DNA from: Theocolax elegans
Taxonomy: Eukaryota > Arthropoda > Insecta > Hymenoptera > Cerocephalidae
Direction of reading: 5' to 3'
Length of the DNA stretch: 64,000 nt
Assembly: GCA_026168455.1 (NCBI GenBank)
Contig: CM047425.1
Span: 38,952,118 to 39,016,117, forward strand
Shown: positions 51,981 through 62,969 of the stretch, piece after piece
Layout of the letters: each line of letters opens with the position of its first letter
Position numbering within the stretch: the stretch's first letter is position 1
Program-made: the position numbers and the translations under genes
Notes under the pieces: model-generated
The model's database searches: none
Told to the model about the DNA's origin: nothing
What the model saw: only the letters and a program-made list of their open reading frames with translations

Positions 51981-54531
51981 AATTTTGTGATGCAAAACAT
52001 TTAAATAACGAAATAAAAAAAGATAATAAGTATTCTGATTGTTGTCACAGAAATAAAGTAAAACTTAAAAATTATATATTTATCTTGAGAATATAAAAAA
52101 ATGTTTATTTTGACTAACAAGGGAAGTACGACATGACCTCCGGGAAACGGATCTCATCCTGACTTTGGTATGTCTTTTATAATATTATAAAAGACATACC
52201 AAACTTAGGATGAGATCCGTTTCCCGGAGGTCATGTACTTCCCTTGTAAGTGATAAAGATAAAAATTTTAAACAAAATATTAGAATTTATTAGCATTTGC
52301 AAGTTTTGGTGCAAAATTAGCTCATGTTACTAATGCTGGACCACAAGTATTAAGAATAATATGTGGTCAAATATATCATAATACGTATGCTTTACATCCA
52401 AATGAATTAGAACATCCAAAATTTTGTCAATTATACATATACATACTAGTTAATAAAATTGCAAATGAATACAGGTTGACGTAATTGCATCAAAACAATT
52501 TAGACAAAGATCTACTACTAGAATATATTTATATTCATATAGATTTAGGATACGACAAGAATTTAATCCATGTTTAACTCTCAAAAGTTTATCTAACCAA
52601 TTTATTCTTAATTCATGGTCTAAAGTCGAAAATATTCGTTTATATTTTATTAGAAAATATCAGCATAATTTACGAACAGATAAATATGAGGGTTTAATCA
52701 ACTTAATAATAAAAGTAATAATGAAAATGTTTCTATTGGTAAAATGGTTATTTTACCGTCTAGTTTTATAGTCCCAGAGCAATGCAACAAAACTTTTTAG
52801 ATACAACAACTACAATGCAAAATAATGGTAAACCAGACATTTTTCTGATATTGCCATGCAATCCTCAGTGGAGAGAGATTACGGAAAATTTGTTAGAATA
52901 TAAAATTACTCTTGATAGACCAGATCTGATAGTGCGAGTATTCGACCTGAAAGTAAAGGTATTAATGGACGAATTATTGAAAAACAAAATTTTTGGTAAA
53001 GTTAATTCTTACATTTATGTAATTGAATTTCAAAAACGAGGATTGCCCCACAATCATATGTTATTATGGTTAGATGAAAAAGACAAAATACGAAATGCAG
53101 ATCAAATTGATAATTTCATATGTGCTGAAATTCCTGATAAAATAAATTTCCAAAACCACACGAATTAGTAAAGCAAAATATGATTCAAGGTCCTTGTGGA
53201 AATCAGAATAAAAATAGTGTATGCATGAATGAAAGTAAAACATATTGTACAAAAAATTTTCATAAATGCATTAGTTCAAAAACAAAAATATCTTATAATA
53301 GTTATTCGATTTACCGTAGACGAAATAATGGCTTAAATATAACCGCGGATAACACTTTTGTTAAAGCCTGCGATAGCTTGGTCGGTAGGGCGTCGGCCTC
53401 GTAATCTGAAGGTCCCAGGTTTGATTACCGGGCCCCGGCCGATTGATACAAGCACCACTGGCGAATGTATTTTCAACAAGTTTCTTCACCAAGACATCGT
53501 ATGACCTCCGTCGCTGATTAGCACCGGTTTGAAAGCATAAAAAGAGCGACGTTAAAATAAAAAAAAACACTTTTGTTGTTCCATATAATCCATATCTACT
53601 TCTAAAAGTTCAATGTTATATAAACGTAGAAATATGTAGTACAATCAAATCTATACAATATTTATTTCAGTATCTTTACAAAGACCCAGATACAGCTTTA
53701 ATAAAATTCAGTAATACAGAAACTAATAATGAACAAATTGAAAGTACGCAAAAAGACATCCTAAATTATGACGAAATATCAGAATATATATTTCTACAAG
53801 GTATGTTTGTCCACCATAGACCATCGTTTGAAAGAATTTAAATTATAGTCTCAATCACACACAATATATAGATTAACTGCACATCTTGAAGATGAACAAT
53901 ATGTTTATTTTAAACAAGGATCTGAAGATAAATTAATTAATAAAAACTATCAAACAACTTTAACGAGTTGGTTTTTACTAAATTCATCTGATGCGAAAGC
54001 AAGAAAATTTCTTTATTCTGAAATTCCTCAATATTATGTTTACGATAAAATAAAAAAAGAATGGAATGGGCGAAAAAAGTTTCATAAACCCATACTAGTC
54101 AAAATGTATCATGTACATCCTAAAGATCGACAACGATTTTTTCTTAGATTATTGTTACTTCATGTACGTGGGGCGGAATCTTTTGCAGATTTACGCTCAT
54201 TTGAAGGCATTATCTATAATACATTTTATGAAGCATAAATGATTAGAGGTTTAATCATTACTGATAATGAATGGGATAAATGTCTAATGGAAAATAGTTG
54301 TTTTCAATTTCCACATGCACTATGTGAACTTTTCGCTTTTATTATATCTTTTGATTGCAATTGTAATGCCTTGGAACTTTATAATAAATATAAAAAACAT
54401 TTCTTTGATCCAAAATTAGCTGAAATTTTAGGAGAATAAAAGGCTTTAAAAATTATAGATAACATTTTATCAATGCAAAATTTGACATTGCAACAATTTA
54501 AATTACCAATTATTGATCATGAAAATGACAA
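51981..54531 (+). pseudogene. Helitron Rep region, copy 2
   Basis: Duplicate of 37319-39869 at an offset of 14662 bases, including the 128-codon HUH segment (52782-53168), the MITE (52118-52246), the SINE (53363-53565) and all the same stops. The only difference I noticed is C at 37702 against T at 52364. Such identity in a dead sequence means a very recent duplication or an assembly duplicate. Confidence 0.85.
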
Positions 54532-55506
54532 CCCGATATAAGGACAAAGAAATAAATAATATTTTTTAAAGAATTCTTTAAATTCGAATGAAATTTTACG
54601 AATGGTATATCCCATTAAAGAAATATTAAAGAAGTGAAAAAGAAATCATTTATTACAAAAAAATAACTAAATATTTGAAAAGTATTCTTTCATACTTCTA
54701 AAAGTCATACCTCATAAAAACAACCCAAAGATTCTCAAAGAACTCTTTTTCAATTATTTTTTGAGTTTTCTTTATGCGGATTGTAACGTCGTTTTAAACC
54801 GTTAAGAAAGAATTCTTTTTGATTTCTTTTATAAATCACTCTCTAAATTTTGAAGAATGAAATTTCAAATTTTCTATTTTATTTAGCATTTTAAACATTT
54901 GAATTTATTAAATATATATATTTTCTGAAATTAAATAGAATATACATTAAATAACGAAAAAAATCTGCACCGGACGTCGGGATTCGAACCTGGGACCCTC
55001 TGCGTCAAAGTCGGAAACCTTACCGCTTGCGCCATCAACACGTTTTTCATTTTACTTCGAATCGTCCTTATTTGTTACACCCCGATTGAATAATTCCGGA
55101 ACTTTATTTAATATTCAATGCATTATTCCGTTATTAATACCAATAAACTAATGATTTAGTCGGTTTGTAAGTAAAGTAAGCACATTCCTGTCGATTCAGA
55201 TTTGTCAAATACTTTAATTAGTTGTATAAAAGTACAATAATAGGCAACTTAACCTATAATTGAGAATCAGAAAAATTCCATAAAGTTTACTATACTGCAA
55301 AGTAATTTTAGATAGAATGCTATAACCATTTATTGAAAGTCATATATTAATAATTGGTGCAAGTGTGCATAAGTAATTTATTAGAATATTTCACTATAAA
55401 GTGACATAATGAATTTATTACATAACAATCAATAAACAAATATTTAAATATATTCAATAATATATAACCTATAAAGACAAAAAAAAGAATTGAAAAAGAA
55501 CTCTTT
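54532..55506 (+). mobile_element. Element A, third copy (3'-truncated, palindrome arm)
   Basis: Begins CCCGATATAAGG with the same ~110-bp deletion as the copy at 39870, and breaks off at AAAAAGAACTCTTTT near 55506, where an inverted copy starts. Small differences from the others (extra TA near 54915, missing A near 55047) set it apart. Confidence 0.8.
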
Positions 55507-56766
55507 TAACTCTTTTAAGTAGTTAAAAAGTATTCTTTTTAAATTGTTATAAATATTTATAAAGCATTCTTTATAAATAGTTATAAGTATTTATAAAGTA
55601 GTCTTTTTGAATTAAAAAAAAAGTTAAAAACTAATATTCTTTTAAATATCAAAGTACGCCATATAAACGCCATAAAAATATTGAAAAAGAGTTCTTTTTC
55701 AATTCTTTTTTTTGTCTTTATAGGTTATATATTATTGAATATATTTAAATATTCGTTTATTGATTGTTATGTAATAAATTCATTATGTCACTTTATAATG
55801 AAATATTCTAATAAATTACTTATGCACACTTGCACCAATTATTAATATATGACTTTCAATAAATGGTTATAGCATTCTATCTAAAATTACTTTGCAGTAT
55901 AGTAAACTTTATGGAATTTTTCTGATTCTCAATTATAGGTTAAGTTGCCTATTATTGTACTTTTATACAACTAATTAAAGTATTTGACAAATCTGAATCG
56001 ACAGGAATGTGCTTACTTTACTTACAAACCGACTAAATCATTAGTTTATTGGTATTAATAACGGAATAATGCATTGAATATTAATAAGTTCCGGAATTAT
56101 TCAATCGGGGTGTAACAAATAAGGACGATTCGAAGTAAAATGTAAAAACGTGTTGATGGCGCAAGCGGTAAGGTTTCCGACTTTGACGCAGAGGGTCCCA
56201 GGTTCGAATCCCGACGTCCGGTGCAGATTTTTTTCGTTATTTAATGTATATTCTATTTAATTTCAGAAAATATATATATTTAATAAATTCAAATGTTTAA
56301 AATGCTAAATAAAATAGAAAATTTGAAATTTTATTCTTCAAAATTTAGAGAGTGATTTATAAAAGAAATCAAAAAGAATTCTTTCTTAACGGTTTAAAAC
56401 GACGTTACAATCCGCATAAAGAAAACTCAAAAAATAATTGAAAAAGAGTTCTTTGAGAATCTTTGGGTTGTTTTTATGAGGAATGACTTTTAGAAGTATG
56501 AAAGAATACTTTTCAAATATTTAGTTATTTTTTTGTAATAAATGATTTCTTTTTCACTTCTTTAATATTTCTTTAATGGGATATACCATTCGTAAAATTT
56601 CATTCGAATTTAAAGAATTCTTTATTAATACTTAAAGCATTACAATATACCGGACATTCGTTATATTTATAAGTTATTGTAAAGAATTCTTTTTAAATTC
56701 TTTGAAAAAATAGAATCTAAAAAGAATTCTTTAAAAAATATTATTTATTTCTTTGTCCTTATCGGG
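55507..56766 (-). mobile_element. Element A, fourth copy (inverted)
   Basis: Reverse complement of A, ending with its CCCGATAAGG terminus at 56766. It retains the part deleted in copies two and three. With 54532-55506 it forms a 2.2-kb palindrome. Confidence 0.8.
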
Positions 56767-57772
56767 TTCACATTCATATACTAATTTTCCAAGGTAATTG
56801 TACTCAATAATACATTCATCAATATTTTCTTCAACATTAATCTTGAAATTTTCTTCTTTTTGTCTTCAGATTGATTTGCTCTAAACGTACGTTTCCGTTC
56901 TACTTCAGCTAATTTCTGTTCTTCAGTTGGTTGTTCTCTTTTTCCACTTTTTTTCACCAGATTTCCTTTTTTCTATCTTCTGATTGTGATGCTCTAAACG
57001 TACGTTTACGTTCTGCTTCGGCTATCTAATTTCTGTTCCTCAATTGCTTGTACTCTTTTCTCTCTTTTTATTATCGAGATTTCCTTTTTTCTATCTTCAG
57101 ATTGAGATACTCTAAACATACATATACGTTTTGCTTCAGCAAATTTCTGTTCTTCAGTTGCTTGTTCTCTTGTCTCACTTTTTATTCTCGAGATTTCCTT
57201 TTTTTTGTCTTTAGATTGAAATGCTGGAAATTTACGTTTACGTTCTGCTTCTGGAGAATTTCTGCTCTCTAGACATTTGATTTCTTTTTTTGCCTTCAAT
57301 TTCTCATTGATACTTCACTTTTTCTATCTTCAGAGTTTGTTGGTCCAAATTTTCGTTTTTGTTCTGATTTATTACTTTTTTTTGTATAATTTTTGATTTT
57401 TCTATTTTTATCAAGCCTAACTGTTTATTATATTGCTTTAAACTTACTTTCGATAATAATACTGATAAATTTTGATAAATTTCTTCAATGTGGGACTTAG
57501 TCCTATCTACATCTTTTACTTGTAATTTCACTTTGTCTGCATAAGTAATTTTTTTTCTTGTTCCATTATTCTTTTTTACTGTCATTAATTGTCATACAGT
57601 TTTCTTGTAATACTTTATTCAATTGGTTAACATCTTCAGTTAAATCTGTCGAATCAATTACCATTGGAATATCTTCATTAAATTGGTTAACATTTTCAAT
57701 AAGATCAATTGAATCAATAATCATTAGAACATTTATTAATGTATTCGGATAATTTTCTGAATATTGCATCAT
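56767..57772 (-). pseudogene. Helitron N-terminal region
   Basis: Minus-strand segments 57772-57566, 57585-57304 and 57299-56767 show Asn/Asp-rich start sequence, a Lys-rich part, then about three repeats of roughly 45 residues built on ASQSEDRKKEIS and EQATEEQKLAEAE, as in the charged N-terminal part of Helitron proteins. It ends YNYLGKLVYECE; the expected continuation FCDAKH is found at 37319 and 51981 on the other strand. Frameshifts separate the segments. Confidence 0.7.
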
Positions 57773-57779
57773 ATTATAA

Positions 57780-58325
57780 TTTTTAAAAACTTGCTGGTAA
57801 ATAGAAACACGAAATATTTTTTTAAATTTAAATGGGAATTACCGTGTTAATTTTTGTGAATTTTTTCTCTTTCTTTAAATTATCATAACTTTTTACAGAA
57901 TTGAAGGCCATAAAAATGCTACATACCATTTGAAAGGTATTGCTCCAAGCTTTCTTTTAGACTTTTGGATAAAAAAAGCAATTGTGACGCACGTACACTT
58001 TCTTCAAGTTGAATGTTGACATGTAGTTTATGTAACATTAACCTTGAAATTAGAAATTCTAACCCAGAAGAATAAATTCTAAACATAATAGGCAACCAAT
58101 GTTACATATAATGTTCTATAGTAAAAGTTGATAGATTTTGAGTTAAATAGCGGTAAAACCAGCTGGTGTTGAAAAAAACTTGGAAAACTTCACTTTTTGA
58201 GATTAGGATAACTTTTGAACAAATAGATTCCAGTACCTAAAAATTTTTTTCTGTATTCTGAAAAACATTTGCAATGTGTACTCAAAATTTGGTGCATTTT
58301 AAAATTTTGATCGGACCGCTTCACG
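57780..58325. other. AT-rich, no gene seen
   Basis: Only a short motif stands out: GGACCGCTTCACGTGGAATA near 58313 resembles GGATCACTTCACATGGGATC near 58947; both are followed by CCCATATAT. Confidence 0.5.
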
Positions 58326-58326
58326 T

Positions 58327-58475
58327 GGAATACCCCATATATGTATATATGTCACATATATGTTATATATATATATATATATATATGTGTCATATATGTG
58401 AGTGTGTGCGTTTGTGTGTGTGTGTGTGTGTGTGCGCGCGCGCGCGCGTCGGAATATTTATTTAATATATATATA
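58327..58475 (+). repeat. Compound microsatellite (AT)n-(TG)n-(CG)n
   Basis: AT, TG and CG dinucleotide runs follow each other; the CG run (GCGCGCGCGCGCG) could adopt Z-DNA. The interval 58476-58980 is AT-rich without a recognised gene. Confidence 0.9.
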
Positions 58476-58982
58476 TAAATACTTCAAAATTGTTTTTTCA
58501 AGAATACATAATATATGTATTTTTTCCATGCGTAAAAAAATTGTGAATATGACTTGAAAGAATGTGTATTAGTTGACTCATTCCTGATGATAAAACTCAT
58601 AAAATTTTTAAATGTGTACACAATGATAATAACGGATCTAAAATTTAATGCTTTAAATGTAGATGCAAAATTATTTGGAGATAAAATAAATATTAATCAA
58701 GTAAATCATACACTTTTCTAAACATCAATATGATATATAAGTACAATAGATTAAAAATTAAATACATTAATTATTGCATTTTTAAGATAATTTTATTATA
58801 AACAGTAATGGCAAAAGAAAATTCAAATTTTAATAGTGGCAATATAAAATACGAATTACATTTGAAAAGTATTTCAAAAATTATTAATTTAGGAGTTATA
58901 TCTGTTATATAATTGGATTTATTGGAATTTTAACTATTTTTTAACTGGATCACTTCACATGGGATCTCCCATATATATATAT

Positions 58983-60639
58983 GGGTGGTTCTCTGTGACA
59001 TCGAAGATGAAAAAAATAAGTATTGCTATAACTGTGGGAATATGTTTTAGAGGTATCCAGTAGTTCTCCTGAATTTTTTCAGATATTTTCTGGGCCATTA
59101 TTTTAAGTTACTGAGAGTCAAAGTTGACATTTTAGCACTTTTTTGCATTATATGCCCATTTTCATGAATTTATAGCTCCCAGGGGATGCATTTTTCACTA
59201 AAAACATAAGTATGACTTTTTTTGTAAAATTTTCCGAATTTTTCATTAAAAATACTTTTAAAGACATAAATGTATGCTGTCACACTCTTGTAAGCCATTT
59301 AAACCTTAAATAGTGAAAATCAGCAATTCTGCTCCGGACTCTGGTAACCTAATACTGTCTAAAAGATGTCTTTTTATAGTCAGAAACTGCCTAAAAATTT
59401 CCAGAGTGGGTCTAAATCATTAAAAGATCACTTATGGTCATAATATCCGGGAAAAGTGCCCGAAATATTAATAGAAATGTATATTTGTTGCCTAATAACG
59501 ATGAATCTAGTAGCATGATCATTGCAAAAAAATGTATGCACTTACCTTGGAATGGTAGAAAAGTATCTCCACTTGTTTCAGTATCCATCTAATCCCCTGT
59601 AAGCTGCTAAAAATACAAATATTATTATATAATTATAAAAAATTATTTTTTAAACATTTATAATGCTGGATTTTTAGTTTTACATCCCTTACAAGAATTA
59701 TAATACTAATCTGAATGATTACTATAAAAGTATCAACATTATTATTATTATTATTCAGCAACACATTGTTTAGATTTCACAAACTTGTCACTGTCACGTT
59801 ATCATATTATTCATTATAATTATATATCCGATTTATTTATATATCTTTTGTATTAAATACGTATCTTCAGTTATTGTAATAATAATATTGATACTTTTAT
59901 AGTATTCATTCAGATTAGTATTATAATTCTAGTAAGGGATGTAAAACTAAAAATCCAGCATTATAAATGTTTAAAAAATAATTTTTTATAATTTTATAAT
60001 AATATTTGTATTTTTAGCAGCTTACAGGGGATTAGATGGATACTAAAACAAGTGGAGATACTTTTCTACCATTCCAAGGTAAGTTCATAAATTTTTTTGC
60101 AATGATCATGCTACTAGATTCATCGTTATAAGGCAACAAATGTACATTTCTATTAATATTTCGGGCGCTTTTCCCGGATATTTTGACCATAAGTGATCTT
60201 AATGATTTAGACCCACTCTGGAAATTTTTAGGCAGTTTTTGACTATAAAAAGACATCTTTTAGACAGTATTAGGTTACCAGAGTCCGGAGCAGAATTTCT
60301 GATTTTCACTATTTAAGGTTTAAATGGCTTACAAGAGTGTGACAGCATACATTTATGTCTTTAAAAGTATTTTTAATGAAAATTTCGACAAATTTTACAA
60401 AAAAAGTTATACTTATGTTTTTAGTGAAAAATGCATCCCCTGGGAGCTAAAAATTCATGAAAATGGGCATATAATGCAAAGAAGTGCTAAAATGTCAACT
60501 TTGACTCTCTGTAACTTAAAATAATGGCCCAGAAAAAATCTGAAAAAATTCACGAGAACTACTGGATACCTCTAAAACATATTCCCACAGTTATAGCAAA
60601 ATTTATTTTTTTCATCTTCGATGTCACAGAGAACCACCC
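58983..60639. mobile_element. Foldback element with ~780-bp arms
   Basis: GGGTGGTTCTCTGTGACATC at 58983 and its complement ending at 60639; the arms match over nearly their entire length with scattered differences, leaving a loop of about 100 bp near 59760-59870. ATATAT lies on both sides. Small frames within (for example 60032-60256, 60524-60823) have no recognised similarity. No transposase. Confidence 0.85.
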
Positions 60640-60645
60640 ATATAT

Positions 60646-61154
60646 TGTAACGGTAAGCGAGTTACCGATCAGGTGGGCAACGCGAAAGAGGATATACAGC
60701 GCGGCGCGCGCACGAACGCGCGAGAATCGTGCGCGCGCAGCTGGGATGATAGAGGGAGAGTTCGCACGCGATGGGCAACAACATCGTGTTGCCAACTGCC
60801 GAGCGATTTTTAACGGGAAATAAGAGATTAAAGACTGGTGCATTTAGTGTGTGGGTGTGAGGGTTTCTTCCCACCAACCTCCACGTCGGCGTGCAGAGCA
60901 GCACGTCTCACGGGCAGTAAGAAAAGGAAGCCAAGAGTCGACCGCCTTCCCGACCGTTGGAGTGAGAGAGAGATACGCACGAGGACAAGCTACCTCTTCC
61001 TTGCCCAGTCGTTTCCCGCCGAGGCGCGATATTTAGACAAGTGGTAAGTGGTGCACCACGTTTAGACCCGCGTGTCTACTTAATATTTTGCGTCCCGATT
61101 TACCTGGTACGGTCCAGGTGAGGAAGCGTTCCTCCTTTAAACCCTCTCGTGACA
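60646..61154 (+). repeat. 5' LTR of Gypsy-C (end tentative)
   Basis: TGTAACGGTAAGC start; CTCTCGTGACA at 61144-61154 is a plausible end, 32 bases after a CAG/GTGAGG donor (61115-61123). No primer site follows, so the deletion may start near here. Confidence 0.55.
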
Positions 61155-61308
61155 ATACCCGCACGGATAGGCAGGTCGGTGGTTCGCGGGAGCCACTTCA
61201 CGAGAGAATGGGGGGAATGCGCGCGAATCCCAGAGGAATCCTCAAGCGCGTAGCTCGCCAAACAAGGATCGGACATCCTCAACACCAATCTTCTCTACGT
61301 CATCGAGG

Positions 61309-62337
61309 GTGAATGGAACACCTCGAGACGTCGGCGGCATTGTTAGGAAGTGGCAGGTCAAGTTCTCTGGCGACAAGAGCCAGAGCATCGATGCCTTCCT
61401 AACCAGGATCGAGGATTGCAGGATCCTGGCCAACCTGTCAGAGGACGAGTTATTGCCGTCACTCTCGGAACTTCTGACAGGCACTGCTGCCACGTGGTAC
61501 CAGAACGAGAAACACAAGTGGCACTCCTGGCAAGATTTCGTGACTTCGGCTAAACGTTGGTACGGAATGAGCCAACGTTTCCAGCAGAGGATCATCGCCG
61601 AGTCCAACGCACGGACTCAAGGACCCGATGAACCGGTTAGGGACTATATGACGTGCTCTATCGCAATAATGCGAAAGATAGTCCCTACGCCGACTGAAGC
61701 GCAGCAGCTCGATCATTTGTATCGGAACATGCTGCCACAGCTTCAACGGCTGTTCAAGAGAGCGGAAGTGAGCTCAATTGAACAAATGCTGGACCTCGCC
61801 ACGGAAGCGGAGCAGACGATAGAAGGTGAAAAAGTATATCGTCCACCACCTACGGAGGAAGGGTCTCTGCTTCCCGAAATGACGTATAAGCCGAAGCGGA
61901 AAAAAGGTTCGCCGAAGGCTAAGGTAGCGGCCGCTGAGGTAAGCCCAGCCAAACCAAGCGAGCCAGACGTCGTCGACCGCATCGCAAAGATGCTGGAGGA
62001 TGCGCTGCGGCCCATCGTCTCCCAATTGGCGTCGACGACCCGACAGTCCCGTAGGAAAAGCCCAAGGTCTGGCTCTCCAAAGAAAGGCTCGCCGGCCAAC
62101 CGATCTCCGAAGAGTAGGAGGTTTGGCAGACCTAATGGCCCGAGCAAGAGCTTCGGACACCGGCAGGAGAAGAAGAGTGCTAGCCCACCAAGGGAAAAAG
62201 GGAAGGAACAGCCGAAAAACCGAATGGGCTCGACTTTCGATCCGACTAAGCCTCTTACCTGCAAGGGTTGCGGGAAAATTGGATATTCCCTCAGGTACTG
62301 TCCGGTGTGCTCGGGAAACGCCAAAGGGAGCGGTTAA
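61309..62337 (+). CDS. gag: gag of Gypsy-C, N-terminally deleted
   Basis: 342 codons align with the second half of Gypsy-B Gag: DVGGIVRKWQVKFSGDKSQS, WYQNEKHKWHSWQDF, ESNARTQGPDEPVRDYMT, then a Lys/Ser/Pro-rich part. The single zinc knuckle reads CKGCGKIGYSLRYC with Tyr where the zinc-binding His belongs, so it is probably non-functional. About 300 N-terminal residues are absent; the ATG at the junction is fortuitous. The frame ends 18 bases after GGGAAAC at 62313-62319. Confidence 0.85.
   Translation: MNGTPRDVGGIVRKWQVKFSGDKSQSIDAFLTRIEDCRILANLSEDELLPSLSELLTGTAATWYQNEKHKWHSWQDFVTSAKRWYGMSQRFQQRIIAESNARTQGPDEPVRDYMTCSIAIMRKIVPTPTEAQQLDHLYRNMLPQLQRLFKRAEVSSIEQMLDLATEAEQTIEGEKVYRPPPTEEGSLLPEMTYKPKRKKGSPKAKVAAAEVSPAKPSEPDVVDRIAKMLEDALRPIVSQLASTTRQSRRKSPRSGSPKKGSPANRSPKSRRFGRPNGPSKSFGHRQEKKSASPPREKGKEQPKNRMGSTFDPTKPLTCKGCGKIGYSLRYCPVCSGNAKGSG
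62313..62319 (+). promoter_or_regulatory. -1 frameshift site GGGAAAC of Gypsy-C
   Basis: G GGA AAC in the gag frame, with pol open in -1, as in Gypsy-B. Confidence 0.8.
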
Positions 62338-62969
62338 CCGGGACGAAAACCGCGACCCAAGAGCTTGAGTTCCCGCTGTCCCAGGTGAGTTCGGGACAGA
62401 CCCGCTCCGACCGAGAGTATGGTCCAGAGAGGAGCGGAAATGGGCCTCAAAAGGAGGAACGGTCCCAAGAAGCCAGCAGACCAACCTCATCCTATAAACC
62501 AGAGGATGAGAGTCGTTGGTGGCTTCTCGTGGAGATTGAGGGCTTTCGTATAAGAGCCTTATACGATCCCGGAGCCTCCACGACCGTGATGGGACCCAGC
62601 AGTCTGCAAATCGCCGCAGCATTGGGCAAGGAGTTCATTGTGGCGAACGCCGGACGCGTCAAGATGGCGGATGCTAGTTACCAACCGCTAAACGGTCATG
62701 TGATCTTACCTTTCACTGTCGGGAAGGAGACACGTGAAATAAGGGTAACGATCATACCAAATCTTGACGCCGAATGCTACGTAGGAGTAAATTTCGTACG
62801 AGCATTCAGAGCCATATTGGATCCGGATAGCGACCATCTGTTCCTCAAGGACAGCAAGCAGCAGATTCACCTCGAAGTTGCTGGAATAGGGGGTATGGCC
62901 ACCCTCTCGTCCGCTGGGATAGCGGATGCAACCGAGGCAGAAAGGGAAGAGCTGCGAGCACTCGATTGA
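62320..62969 (+). pseudogene. pol: pol of Gypsy-C: protease part
   Basis: Continues from the frameshift. RWWLLVEIEGFRIRALYDPG marks the protease (DPG). The frame ends at 62967-62969 after REELRALD; by comparison with Gypsy-B about 30 residues before IDVGSARPIKQKYY are missing, with loss of frame. Confidence 0.85.

Noticed and set aside
60524..60823. 99-codon plus frame crossing the foldback end and Gypsy-C LTR
   Set aside because: It spans an element boundary, so it is a chance fusion.
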